Positions 16,431 to 24,736 of a DNA stretch of 64,000 nt are shown here, one piece after another. Positions within the stretch are counted from its first letter, which is position 1; each line of letters starts with the position of its first letter. The translations under genes and the position numbers were made by a program. Source of the stretch: Nocardia fusca NBRC 14340 (GTDB taxonomy: Bacteria; Actinomycetota; Actinomycetes; Mycobacteriales; Mycobacteriaceae); contig NZ_BDCU01000027.1 of the NCBI RefSeq assembly GCF_001618425.1, positions 62,001 through 126,000 of the forward strand. Direction: 5' to 3'. The notes under the pieces were generated by a model that did not search any database, had not been told where the DNA came from, and saw nothing but the letters and a program-made list of their open reading frames with translations.

Positions 16431-17564
16431 GTGCAGACCAGTACTGTTCTCGCGGACCTCTTACGGAAGCAGGTACTGCCCGAGGTCGGCCGGCCGGTCG
16501 CTGACGCGGCGGACTACGCGGCGACAGAAATGCGCAGAGTGGGCGGCAACCTCAACCGAGAAGTGGCGCCGCGCAGCCTGGAGGCCGACGCGGAGGGCGC
16601 CCGCCATGTGCGGCACGCGAGCACCGAGGACCCGGCCGATGCCGACCTGGACGACGCGAACGCGGTGATCGAGCGGCGGTCGACCGAACTGGGGTTGCGT
16701 TCGGCAGGAGAGCGCGCGCTGGAATCGAGCCTGCTCATCGACGCACCTCTGCACCGAATGGCACTGATCCGCGACCAACCACACCCGGAACTACTGTTCG
16801 GCGACGGTGAATGGGCCGGCTACCTGGACGCCCGCGCGTTCGCCCGGCAGCACGGCTCCCAGGAGCTGTCCATGTCTTTCCTGACCGAACTCCACCAGCG
16901 CCTGGCACGCTTCTGCCCCGACGCGTCCGGCGGACTCTTCGCCGATCGCGAGCGGTGGGGCACCCAGAGCCGGCGGCTCACCGATGAGGAGATCGCGCAG
17001 GTCGACGCGAACCCATACCTGGAATACCTGCCACCGGGCACCGGCGGTTTCCTCCTCGACGGCGGCCTGAAATATCGCATCTCGACACCGGAAGCCGCGC
17101 GGGCGGAACTCGAATCCCTGTGCGCCTGGTACAACGACGTCCGTGTCCGGCCCGGTTTCGACCCCTACGCCCTCGCCGCCGAACTCCAGCAGCGCGCCGT
17201 ATCCATCCACCCCTGGCAGGACTACAACGGCCGGTTCTCCCGCCTGCTGATGAACTGGTCGCTCGAATGCGACGGCCTGCCCCCGGCCGCGCTGCACGAT
17301 TTCGACAATGACGTTTTCTCCAGCACCCTGGACTGGGCGGACGCGGTACGAACCGGCAGTGAAGACTTCGCGGAGCGGGCACATCGCCTCGAGAGCCGTG
17401 CGGGCGAAATGGACCCGGTCGAATTGTTCGACCTGGCCGGAGACTACGAACACTACCGCGCGCTCGGCCGGTCCACGGCCCCGTTCGGCTGCGGCGACTA
17501 CCAGGACATCGAAGGCTGCCGCAGTCAGCTGGCCCAATTGCGCGCGATACCCCGGGATTCGTAG
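16431..17564 (+). CDS. Fic/DOC-like domain protein with variant active-site motif
   Basis: A 377-residue protein of which the C-terminal half is Fic-like. The active-site loop is H260-P-W-Q-D-Y-N-G-R-F-S-R, compared with the family HxFx(D/E)GNGRxxR: catalytic His, the acidic metal residue, Asn, Gly and both Arg are kept, whereas Phe is Trp and the Gly before Asn is Tyr. Fic proteins transfer AMP or other phosphate groups onto proteins; activity here is unproven. The N-terminal 130 residues are helical and charged with no recognised domain. The GTG start is chosen for GGAG six bases upstream. It is divergent from the NmrA-like gene, with no clear antitoxin next to it. Confidence 0.7.
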   Translation: MQTSTVLADLLRKQVLPEVGRPVADAADYAATEMRRVGGNLNREVAPRSLEADAEGARHVRHASTEDPADADLDDANAVIERRSTELGLRSAGERALESSLLIDAPLHRMALIRDQPHPELLFGDGEWAGYLDARAFARQHGSQELSMSFLTELHQRLARFCPDASGGLFADRERWGTQSRRLTDEEIAQVDANPYLEYLPPGTGGFLLDGGLKYRISTPEAARAELESLCAWYNDVRVRPGFDPYALAAELQQRAVSIHPWQDYNGRFSRLLMNWSLECDGLPPAALHDFDNDVFSSTLDWADAVRTGSEDFAERAHRLESRAGEMDPVELFDLAGDYEHYRALGRSTAPFGCGDYQDIEGCRSQLAQLRAIPRDS

Positions 17565-17617
17565 CGAGGGCGTCCAGCGCCGAAGCTCCGCAGCACGCAT
17601 GACCACCAAGTCCGCGG

Positions 17618-18112
17618 CTATGCGTCGTACCCGTATTCGGCCGAGGCCCGCAGCCGGGCGACCTCCGCGGCCAGGGCCGTCCGCAGCTCCTCGTGCTGCC
17701 GCCCGAGCGCGGTCGCCGGGTCGTGCCAACGCCCGTCCGGATAGACCCACACCGGATTGCCGGTGATCTCCCCGGGTTCCCAGTCGTACCGAGGCCAGAT
17801 GTGGGCATGCAGGAAATGGTCCGTATTGCCGAGGATCTCGATATTGGTGCGCCGGTATCGCGGGTCGCGCGCCGCACATACCGCTTCGACCGCGGTGGCG
17901 ATGAGATCGACATCGGCCAGGAACCTCACCCGTTCGCCCCGGGGCAGGTCGGTGAGCCGGTCGACGCCCGGCATTTTGGTCAGAGCGAGCGAGTAGCCGG
18001 GCAGGAACTGGACATCGCCGATCACCGCGAACGCCGCGTCGAGCTCGGCGAAGACGGTCGGGTTCCAGCCCTCGATCGCGGACCGCACGCGATCGTCCCT
18101 CCAGTCGTTCAC
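17618..18112 (-). CDS. HIT-like nucleotide hydrolase
   Basis: A 164-residue histidine-triad-like protein, related to those annotated as diadenosine tetraphosphate hydrolase. The motif DHFLHAHIWPRY carries two of the three triad histidines; the third position is Trp, which is a known variant of the longer actinobacterial group. Upstream landmarks are LPGYSLALTKMPG and LTDLPRGERVRFLADVDL. Function inferred: hydrolysis or transfer of nucleotidyl groups. The GTG start has no strong ribosome site. A 49-codon ORF lies 23 bp upstream and may be co-transcribed. Confidence 0.75.
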   Translation of the reverse strand: MNDWRDDRVRSAIEGWNPTVFAELDAAFAVIGDVQFLPGYSLALTKMPGVDRLTDLPRGERVRFLADVDLIATAVEAVCAARDPRYRRTNIEILGNTDHFLHAHIWPRYDWEPGEITGNPVWVYPDGRWHDPATALGRQHEELRTALAAEVARLRASAEYGYDA

Positions 18113-18135
18113 AGCTCGCGACGCCGCGGCGCAGC

Positions 18136-18285
18136 TCAGGACTTGCGACCGACCGCGGCGTAACCGGGGACCTTCGCGTCCATCGACTTCGCCGGTTCGA
18201 TCGGCGGCCGCCACCGGTGGATGGGCACCACACCGGGTTCCACTGCGATATGCGGCTCGTGCGGGTTCAGGCCGGACCGTTCCAT
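18136..18285 (-). CDS. Small hypothetical protein (49 aa) upstream of HIT gene
   Basis: An unrecognised 49-residue ORF, rich in Pro, His and Arg (begins MERSGLNPHEPH, ends AAVGRKS), with no membrane segment. It is considered because it fills the otherwise empty 23-286 bp interval before the HIT gene, has normal codon-position GC, and is preceded on its strand by a possible promoter. Coding status is uncertain; it could equally be a non-coding leader. Confidence 0.4.
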   Translation of the reverse strand: MERSGLNPHEPHIAVEPGVVPIHRWRPPIEPAKSMDAKVPGYAAVGRKS

Positions 18286-18398
18286 AACGGTCAAGATACA
18301 TAACCGACAACCGTTTTCGTACGCCCGAGGCGCGCGGCCGGATCGTGACGGCGAGCGCACCGGAGCGGGTGATTCCGACGATCTGCCAGGATGACCGC

Positions 18399-19673
18399 AT
18401 GAGAACCATGACCCGCCCCGGGACGATCTCCGCCGGGACCCTGGTTCTGCTGGCCGCCCTGTATTTCGCCCAGGGACTGCCGTACGGGTTCTTCACCCAG
18501 GCGCTGCCGGTGGTGCTGCGCGAATCCGGTTTCTCGCTGATCGAGATCAGCGCCACCGGAATCCTGTTCGCGCCGTGGGCCCTGAAATTCCTGTGGGCGC
18601 CCTACGTCGACCACTACGGCACCCGCCGGCAGTGGCTGCTGACCCTGCAACTGAGCGCGTCGGCGGTGACACTCGGGCTCGCCTGCCTGGACCTGTCGGC
18701 GTCGCTGCGCGTGCTGCTGGTGGGCATCGCCGTGGTCAACGCGATATCGGCGACCCAGGATGTCGCCACCGACGGGCTCGCCGTCCAACTCCTCGGGCCT
18801 CGGCAACGCGGCCTGGGCAACGGGATCCAGGTCGGCGCGTACCGGATCGGCATGATCGTCGGCGGCGGCGCGCTGCTGTGGCTCTTCGCGCTCGCGGGGT
18901 GGCGCATCCTGTTCGTCGCGATGTCGATTCTGTTGCTGCTCACGGCGATTCCGGTGTGGTGGTCACCGCGGACCACGATCCGCAGCACCTCGGAGAAGGC
19001 GCCGTCGAGCCCGAGCCGGTTGACCGTCGGATGGTGGCAGCGGTTGCGCCGGCCGGGCATGCTCACGTTCATCCTGCTCATCGGGGGCTTCGAATTCGGC
19101 GATTCGATGGGCTCGGCGATGGTCGGGCCGTTCATGTCCGACACCGGGCTCACCCTCGGGCAGATAGCCCTGGTCAAAGGGGTCCTGTCCTCCGCCGGCG
19201 CGCTCGCGGGCGCGGCCTTGGGCGGCTGGCTGTGCTACCGGCACGGCCGGCGGCGCGCCCTGCTGATCGGCGGTGTCACGCAGACCCTCAGCTTGGCCCT
19301 CTATCTGCTCGCCGCGCTGGGAGTCGGCGGCTTCGAGCTGATCGTCACCGCGAGCCTGGCCGAACATATCCTCGGCGGTGCCGCGACCGTGGCGGTGTTC
19401 ACCCTCATGATGGACGCCGCCGACCCCGACCACGCCGGCAGCGACTACACGCTGCTGGCCTGCGCGATCGTGGTGGTGCAGGGCATCGCGGGGTTCGCGG
19501 CGGGGACGGTCGGCGAGTTGCTCGGGTATCCGGCGCTGTTCGGGTCGAGCCTCGTGCTGTCGGGAATCGGTTGCGCGGCATTGATCATGGCGACGGATCG
19601 AGGCGCCGGACCGGCCGGGGTGCACGCGGTGTGGGCGGCCCCCGGCCCCGCGACGCACCGATCCGCAACCTGA
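18399..19673 (+). CDS. AmpG-like MFS permease
   Basis: A 424-residue, 12-helix MFS transporter. YFAQGLPYGFFTQALPVVLRE in helix 1 and the later pattern ATQDVATDGLAVQLL are characteristic of the PAT/AmpG group, which in Gram-negative bacteria imports muropeptides and in others moves acetyl-CoA or siderophores. Here the substrate is unknown; in Nocardia relatives it is simply called an MFS transporter. The second half (after a basic loop near residue 205) repeats the helix pattern. The ATG is chosen with AGG upstream; a second ATG three codons later is possible. It converges with a TetR gene 11 bp away. Confidence 0.85.
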   Translation: MRTMTRPGTISAGTLVLLAALYFAQGLPYGFFTQALPVVLRESGFSLIEISATGILFAPWALKFLWAPYVDHYGTRRQWLLTLQLSASAVTLGLACLDLSASLRVLLVGIAVVNAISATQDVATDGLAVQLLGPRQRGLGNGIQVGAYRIGMIVGGGALLWLFALAGWRILFVAMSILLLLTAIPVWWSPRTTIRSTSEKAPSSPSRLTVGWWQRLRRPGMLTFILLIGGFEFGDSMGSAMVGPFMSDTGLTLGQIALVKGVLSSAGALAGAALGGWLCYRHGRRRALLIGGVTQTLSLALYLLAALGVGGFELIVTASLAEHILGGAATVAVFTLMMDAADPDHAGSDYTLLACAIVVVQGIAGFAAGTVGELLGYPALFGSSLVLSGIGCAALIMATDRGAGPAGVHAVWAAPGPATHRSAT

Positions 19674-19684
19674 TCCGGACGATG

Positions 19685-20377
19685 TCAGTCCGGCGCCAGT
19701 ACACCCCCGAGGGCTCGGCGTAGCAGAGTTTCGAAGAGCTCCCCCGGGTCCGCGTCGCGGTTCGGGGTGCCGAGCGCGTCGGCAAGATATGGATGGTGCC
19801 CCGCCTCGGCGATCCTGTGCATGTAGGCCGCCTGGGCGATCCGGCGCGATTCGGTCGCTGTCCGAGCGTCGAGTTCGGCGCGAGCGAACTGCTGGGCGAG
19901 CGCGTTCAGGACCGCGACCGTCTGCAGTTTCACCTGCCCGGGAGCGTCGACCGACGCCATGGCGCGTAGCGCGTACTCGAGATAATCGATTCCGCGAGGT
20001 CCGACACGTAACGGCTCGATCGGGATGTCGAGCAGCCACGGGTATGTCAGGTACACACTCTTCGCCCGGACTCCCAACGCGGTGAGATCGTCGATCGCCA
20101 CTCCGGTCAGCGGTACATCGAGGTCGATCTCCCCGGCTGCGGCGTCGACCATGAGGTCGAGCACGTCGTCACGACCCGATACATAGCGGTACAGCGCCGA
20201 TTGACTCACCCCGAGCTGCTGCGCGATCCGGCGCGTGGAGACAGCGGCCAACCCGCCCCGACCGGCGAGTTCGATCGCCGCGGCGGCGAGTTCCTCCCGG
20301 CTGTGTGAGGGGGCCGGCCCGCGCCTGCCGTCGGGTCGCTCCCAGACCGTCGGGTCGGCCTTTTCGGACTGTGCCAC
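19685..20377 (-). CDS. TetR family regulator (TetR_C tetracyclin-repressor type)
   Basis: A 230-residue TetR protein. DNA-binding segment: AVSTRRIAQQLGVSQSALY followed by RYVSGRDDVLDLMVDAA. The C-terminal domain with YLTYPWLLDIPIEPLRVGP is like that of actinobacterial regulators of the TetR/AcrR class with the TetR_C_1 fold. A GTG start preceded by GAGGGG is preferred to the GTG seven codons upstream. It is divergent from an alpha/beta hydrolase gene and a palindrome sits between them, so this hydrolase is the probable target. Confidence 0.87.
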   Translation of the reverse strand: MAQSEKADPTVWERPDGRRGPAPSHSREELAAAAIELAGRGGLAAVSTRRIAQQLGVSQSALYRYVSGRDDVLDLMVDAAAGEIDLDVPLTGVAIDDLTALGVRAKSVYLTYPWLLDIPIEPLRVGPRGIDYLEYALRAMASVDAPGQVKLQTVAVLNALAQQFARAELDARTATESRRIAQAAYMHRIAEAGHHPYLADALGTPNRDADPGELFETLLRRALGGVLAPD

Positions 20378-20420
20378 TCGCCATACCCCTCTACTCACCG
20401 GTGTCTGCCAGGCTCTATTC

Positions 20421-20447
20421 TAAACTGCGTTCAGTGAACACTATTTA
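20421..20447. promoter_or_regulatory. Dyad between TetR and hydrolase genes, probable TetR operator
   Basis: GTTCA-G-TGAAC (20429-20439) is a perfect 11-bp palindrome, and TAAA/TTTA at the two ends extend the same centre to 27 bp. It lies 44 bp from the TetR start and 14 bp before the hydrolase ribosome site. Confidence 0.55.
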
Positions 20448-20460
20448 TGGGAGGTGCCGG

Positions 20461-21369
20461 ATGCCAGCACACGCAGCCTGGGAACCACGACGATGGGCGC
20501 GCAACGGAGCGGTACGCCTCGCATTCGACCGGTACCTGCCGGAGCGAGGCGGTGAACCGCTGCTGATCGCCACCGGGCTGGGCGCCAACCGGCACTGGCT
20601 CCCCGACGGGTTCTGCGAGCAACTGACCGAACACGGTTTCGCCGTGGCGCGCTACGACCAGCGCGACAGCGGCGAATCCACCCACCTGCCGCCGACGGCC
20701 GTGCGGAACCCGATCACCGCGCTGCTCACCCGGCGCGGTGCGGACTACACCGCCGAAGACATGGCGGACGACGCGGTCGCGGTACTCGACGAACTGGGCT
20801 GGCACTCGGCACATGTGCTGGGGGTCTCCCTCGGCGGGGCGGTCGTTCAGCGACTCGCCCTTCGACATTCCCCTCGGGTGCGGACCCTGACCTCGGCCGA
20901 CGCCGTCCCCGGCGACGTCACCGGACTGCGCACACTCCGCTACATCCGGTTGCGCACGCTCGCGAAGTTCGCCCGGGTGAAGTTCCCCGACACCCGGGAG
21001 GGCGCGATCGAGGCAGGAGTCACGGTAGCGAAACTGCTCGCCTCGCCGCGCCACGAATTCGACGAAACCGCGGTGCGAACGCGGTTGGAAGCCGAGCCGG
21101 ACAGCGGGATCCACGACGCGCAGGCCCAGAGCCGGCAGATCGCGGCCCGGTGGAGCGGCCCCGCGATCACCGAGATCACCCGGCCCACCCTGGTCGTGCA
21201 CGGCGAGGACGACCCGCTGATCGTTCCCGGCGCCGCCCGCGCCATCGCGTCCCGCATACCCGGCTCGCGCCTGCTCATACTGCCCGGAGTGGGGCACGAC
21301 CTGCCCGAACACGCGTGGCAGCCGCTTGCTACCGCAATCCGCGAGCTGGCGGACGGGAGCGCACGATGA
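20461..21369 (+). CDS. Alpha/beta hydrolase
   Basis: A 302-residue serine hydrolase. The nucleophile elbow is GVSLGG (Ser about residue 125), the acid is in VHGEDDPL and the base is in LPGVGHD, a full catalytic triad. LLIATGLGANRHWLPDGF forms the oxyanion region and YDQRDSGES is typical of epoxide hydrolase/esterase-like members such as those annotated as aclacinomycin methylesterase-like. Substrate unknown. GGAGG precedes the ATG by six bases. The divergent TetR gene and the dyad indicate ligand-controlled expression. Confidence 0.88.
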   Translation: MPAHAAWEPRRWARNGAVRLAFDRYLPERGGEPLLIATGLGANRHWLPDGFCEQLTEHGFAVARYDQRDSGESTHLPPTAVRNPITALLTRRGADYTAEDMADDAVAVLDELGWHSAHVLGVSLGGAVVQRLALRHSPRVRTLTSADAVPGDVTGLRTLRYIRLRTLAKFARVKFPDTREGAIEAGVTVAKLLASPRHEFDETAVRTRLEAEPDSGIHDAQAQSRQIAARWSGPAITEITRPTLVVHGEDDPLIVPGAARAIASRIPGSRLLILPGVGHDLPEHAWQPLATAIRELADGSAR

Positions 21370-21637
21370 ACTCGGCCGAACCCGGCGCGCAAGGCTATGG
21401 ACCCGGGGTGAGGCGCCCGCGGCGCCGTGCTTCCGCTCGCCGACGTGACGAAGAGCCACGCCGACCGCGCTCTCGTGCTCGAACCGCCGGCCGGGCGCGC
21501 GGCGGGCACGCGGTGCGTTGGCCGCCGGGCAGCCCGGCAGTGCGCTATCGTCGGCACCCCGATGGACACCGGCCGCCCGAGCGACAGCGCGCCCTGACGC
21601 TCGGTACCGACCCGACGTGCGGTAGCAGGGAGGCATT

Positions 21638-22237
21638 GTGGACATTACCCAGCTGATCCTCGACGACCATCACGAGCAGCGGCGACTGTTCGCGATCCTG
21701 GAGCAGATCGATCGCCGGGAGACCGGCGTGCTCTCCGCGATCTGGGACAGGCTGGCGGCCTTCCTCGAACTGCACGCGCAGGCGGAGGAGGAGATCTTCT
21801 ATCCCGCGCTGCTCCAGGTGGGTATCGCGGCCCGGCGCGCGGCGGGGGTGGAGGCGGAGACCATCGATGCCGTCCACGACCACAACGAGATCAGGGACGC
21901 CGTCGCCGAAGTCGCACGTCATCGAGTCGGCAGCGATGACTGGTACACGGCCGTAGCGGCAGCGAACACGGCCAACAGCGATCACATGGCCGAGGAAGAG
22001 CGCGAGGGCCTGACCGATTTCCGCCGTCTCGCGGGGTTGTCGCACCGCCATCGTCTGGCCGTCGCCTTCGCCGCGTACGAGGCGCGGAACTACGCCGGCG
22101 TCCGCCCGGTCGACAAGGATCCCGTCGGCTACGTCCGCGCAGCGGAGAAAGAGCTGCGGGGCACCGCGAGTGGCTCCCTGAGTGTCGGCACCCTGAAGCG
22201 GGCCCGACCCGGTGGCCCCGCCGCTGCTGCCGGCTGA
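21638..22237 (+). CDS. Hemerythrin HHE domain protein
   Basis: A 199-residue four-helix protein with a diiron site of the hemerythrin type. Ligand segments can be followed: DDHHEQRRLF (His), ELHAQAEEEIFYP (His, Glu), VHDHNEIRD (His) and SDHMAEEEREGL (His, Glu). Family members bind O2 or sense redox state. A roughly 50-residue C-terminal tail rich in Ala, Arg and Gly follows. The GTG start is supported by AGGGAGG seven bases upstream. The 268 bp before it hold no convincing gene. Confidence 0.88.
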   Translation: MDITQLILDDHHEQRRLFAILEQIDRRETGVLSAIWDRLAAFLELHAQAEEEIFYPALLQVGIAARRAAGVEAETIDAVHDHNEIRDAVAEVARHRVGSDDWYTAVAAANTANSDHMAEEEREGLTDFRRLAGLSHRHRLAVAFAAYEARNYAGVRPVDKDPVGYVRAAEKELRGTASGSLSVGTLKRARPGGPAAAAG

Positions 22238-22484
22238 GCCGACGGTTCCGGCAGCGACGCATAATCGTCGACGGTCATGGAGTTGTGGACGCGGGCGCTC
22301 TCGGTGGTGAGACGGAGGAAGGCTCGACCGGCCCCCGCGGGCACGACCGAAAGCAGGCGAGGCTCTGGACCAGTCCCCGCACCCCGAGGCGGGACGTGGG
22401 GATCAGGGTTTTCGCCGCACTCGGCCTGCGGCGCGCTCCTTGGAGGAGCTAGCTTTCGCGACCCGAGCAGTGATCGCCCCGACT

Positions 22485-22964
22485 TCACGCTTCCAGCGTC
22501 ATATGCAGCAGCGGATACGGCCTCCCCGCCTCGTCGTGATCGCTCCGTCCGACGACGACGAACCCGCGCCGCATATAGAAGCGCACAGCCTGCTCGTTCT
22601 GTTCGTTCACGTCCACCCGCCGCACCCCCTGCGCGCGGACCGCGTGCGCGAGCAGCTCGCTCCCGGCACCGCGACCCCGGGCGTCGGCCGCGACGAACAG
22701 CATGTCGAGGCTGTCCCCGGCCGTTCCCGAAAAGGCGATCACCCGGCCGTCGACATCCATGACCGTGAGCCGGACCTGGGGAAAGTACACCTCGATCAAC
22801 CGGCTCTCGATGGCCACGCGGTCGGCTTCCGCCAGAAAGTGATGGGTCGCCATCACCGCACTTCGCCACACATCGACCAAGTAGCCGTATTCGGCCGCAC
22901 CGCGGCAGTCACGCAGGTGGGATCGCGGCGACGGGGTCTCCTCCGCCCGCAAACCTTCGTCCAT
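22485..22964 (-). CDS. GNAT family acetyltransferase (YjaB-like)
   Basis: A 159-residue Gcn5-related N-acetyltransferase. The acetyl-CoA pyrophosphate loop is ARGRGAGSELLAHAV, the core strand LDMLFVAADARG, and the last module has the typical NEQAVRFYMRRGFVVVGRS. The ending PYPLLHMTL resembles E. coli YjaB. Substrate unknown. About 20 polar residues at the N-terminus are probably not part of the fold; the later in-frame MAT in VWRSAVMATHHFL is a possible alternative start. It converges with the hemerythrin gene and lies next to a ychF remnant. Confidence 0.82.
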   Translation of the reverse strand: MDEGLRAEETPSPRSHLRDCRGAAEYGYLVDVWRSAVMATHHFLAEADRVAIESRLIEVYFPQVRLTVMDVDGRVIAFSGTAGDSLDMLFVAADARGRGAGSELLAHAVRAQGVRRVDVNEQNEQAVRFYMRRGFVVVGRSDHDEAGRPYPLLHMTLEA

Positions 22965-22976
22965 ACCGGAACTCCA

Positions 22977-23148
22977 TCACGTCGCTGTCCGCCGGTACAA
23001 CGCCACCACGTCACCGGCGGCCACGACGTGGTCCACCCCCTCTATTCGGACCTTGCCGCCGCCTTCTCCACGGCCGTCGACGACGCCGCCTCGGACTCGG
23101 TCCCTCATCGGCTACCGCTTCGGCCTCGAGGGACCCGCGCCCGAAGTC
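22977..23148 (-). pseudogene. Decayed fragment of the 3' end of a second ychF copy
   Basis: Read on the minus strand, the DNA matches codons for the last 50 residues or so of the intact YchF encoded at 28784-29863. The stretch GKVRIEGVDHVVAAGDVV aligns with the functional GKVRMEGKDYVMADGDVV, and further upstream DFGRGSLEAEAVA aligns with DFERGFIKAEVVA. The two parts are in different frames, with one base missing near CTTGCC-GCCGCC and another indel around 23110. Nucleotide identity is high by eye over about 150 bp. No promoter or start is left. It is probably the relic of a lost paralogue or of a partial duplication. Confidence 0.75.
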
Positions 23149-23220
23149 TTGCGTTGGCCGAACGCTGTCGAATACATTCAGGGCGTCCGTACAGGACGAT
23201 CGACCTACAAGGAGCGGCCC

Positions 23221-23826
23221 GTGTCATCTCCGGCGGCCCAACGCGGCCGAGAAGTGCGCCGACGGCTACTGACCGCCGCCGTCGAACTGATCCCCGAACG
23301 GGGTTGGACGGCGGTGAGCACGCGTAATCTGGCCGAACACGCAGGCGTGACGCCCAGCGTGGTGCACTACCACTTTCCGTCGCTACAGGCATTGCTACGG
23401 GAGGCCGTGACCGAAGCCCTGAACCGGGCGGCTGCCGAACTCGAAGCATTGTTCGACACCGCAGGAACAGCGGACGGCCTGATCGAGGCACTACTCGCCG
23501 GCGTGGATTCCTTCACCGGGCAGGAGTCGACATCGCTGCTGCTGGTCGAGGCGTACCTGGCCGCTACCCGGGACGACTCGCTGCGCGAAGCCATAGAAAG
23601 CACGCTGTCGGCTACGCGTACACGTCTCGCGCACCGCTTGGCCGACAGCGGCGTTTCGGACGCCGAGTCCACCGCAACCGTTCTGCTCGCCACCCTGGAC
23701 GGTCTCGTCCTGTATCAGGGCCTGGGTGTCGCCCCTGGCGGCCCGGCCACCGTACTGAAGCGGCTCGTCGCCGACAGCGGAAAGCGATCCGGTTCCGAAC
23801 CAAAGAATGCCTGGAGATGGTCGTGA
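23221..23826 (+). CDS. TetR family regulator
   Basis: A 201-residue regulator with TetR helix-turn-helix AVSTRNLAEHAGVTPSVVHY and HFPSLQALLREAV. The C-terminal half is a helical ligand domain. A GTG start preceded by AAGGAG seven bases upstream is chosen; the frame remains open further back but runs over the ychF relic. The stop codon overlaps the next gene by GTGA, so it is translated together with the hypothetical protein that follows. No operator was seen upstream. Confidence 0.85.
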   Translation: MSSPAAQRGREVRRRLLTAAVELIPERGWTAVSTRNLAEHAGVTPSVVHYHFPSLQALLREAVTEALNRAAAELEALFDTAGTADGLIEALLAGVDSFTGQESTSLLLVEAYLAATRDDSLREAIESTLSATRTRLAHRLADSGVSDAESTATVLLATLDGLVLYQGLGVAPGGPATVLKRLVADSGKRSGSEPKNAWRWS

Positions 23827-24404
23827 CCAATTGGATTGCTCGTGTGCGGCGATCATGGGCCGAGTTCGTAGGGCCGGAAGCCACCCGCACGAACAACATA
23901 CTGACTCTCGCCGCCGGCGCGGCCGGACTACTCGGCCCGGCACGGGTCGCCCGGCGCAAGGGCGCCGGACCCAGCGCGACGGCACTCGTTTCGATGCTGG
24001 GAGTCGACCTGGTAGGTGGGGCATACGTCAACAACACCAAGGCATGCGCCCGCTGGTACGAGCGCCCCGGGCAAGAAGCGAAACATCATCTCCGCTTCGC
24101 CGCACTCCATATTCACCCCGCGGTGATCGCCTACCTGGACAGCAACGTCGAACGACAGCCGAATGCGGTGCGGTGGGCGACGGCCCACTACACATACATG
24201 ATGTTGTCCACCTGGGCGATCAGGAACGTGCCGGAGCACCGACGAAGCCTCGGCGTGACCCTGACAGCGGGCGGCCTCCTGCTCGATCGGGCGCTCGGGC
24301 CTTCGGAGGTCGCCCCGTGGTTCGCCTGGACGTACTACCCGAAACTTCTTCTGGGACATGCCGCGACCGCTCTCTGGCGCGAAAGAGATCTGGACACGGA
24401 ATAG
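23823..24404 (+). CDS. Hypothetical protein coupled to TetR gene
   Basis: A 193-residue protein without a recognised family. It has several weakly hydrophobic, glycine/alanine-rich segments (near residues 25-45, 55-75 and 145-160) that could be membrane-associated helices, and many aromatic residues near the end (APWFAWTYYPKLLLG). The GTG start is preferred to the ATG two codons earlier because GGAG then sits six bases away and the start overlaps the TetR stop (GTGA). It is probably the target or partner of that regulator. Confidence 0.6.
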   Translation: MTNWIARVRRSWAEFVGPEATRTNNILTLAAGAAGLLGPARVARRKGAGPSATALVSMLGVDLVGGAYVNNTKACARWYERPGQEAKHHLRFAALHIHPAVIAYLDSNVERQPNAVRWATAHYTYMMLSTWAIRNVPEHRRSLGVTLTAGGLLLDRALGPSEVAPWFAWTYYPKLLLGHAATALWRERDLDTE

Positions 24405-24736
24405 GTATCGAGCATCGGCGACAGGTTCCTGGCGGCGATCGATGTCTGCGCCGACAGCCGCGCGTGTGACTTGACTTGGAGTGCTCTCCAGAGCTCAGCG
24501 TCGGAGGCCCCCGCCGGCACACCGAACCCTGCTGACGAAACGACCGACCACCACCCGCACGCCTACGGATGGGATCAGCGGGTCGGCAGGTGCCGAATAT
24601 CCAGGTGATGGCACAGCTGCGGGGCAGGCGCATTCGGGCTTGCCAGCGATCCGGGAGTTACCATTATGAACGGTTCGAGTAACAAGCGCGATTCCTGTGC
24701 GATGTGTTCATACAACATCAAACCAGGAGGTTCGAA
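24405..24736. other. 332-bp gene-free stretch with an orphan MerR-like site
   Basis: No frame here resembles a protein on either strand. It holds the MerR-type sequence described separately and, at its right end, the ribosome site AGGAGG of the small secreted protein gene. The MerR-like site has no matching target gene, which suggests that a gene was lost here. Confidence 0.5.
24471..24490 (+). promoter_or_regulatory. MerR-type operator-like sequence without a target gene
   Basis: TTGACT (-35-like) is followed directly by TGGAG-TGCT-CTCCA, a perfect 5-bp-arm palindrome. Sites of the form TTGACTTGGAGTGC.CTCCAA precede oxidoreductase genes under MerR-family control in many actinobacteria. No good -10 is seen at the expected 19-bp spacing and no gene follows within reach. 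Confidence 0.3.

Noticed and set aside
21366..21656. 96-codon frame whose ATG overlaps the hydrolase stop
   Set aside because: Arg/Pro-rich with no homology-like pattern, and it runs into the hemerythrin gene, whose own start has a good ribosome site.
22413..22433. 7-bp stem hairpin between hemerythrin and GNAT genes
   Set aside because: Short stem, far from both stops and with no T tract after it; not convincing as a terminator.
23005..23032. ACCACGTC/GACGTGGT inverted repeat before the TetR gene
   Set aside because: It lies inside the ychF relic and corresponds to codons for its HVVAAGDVV part, so the symmetry is probably accidental.
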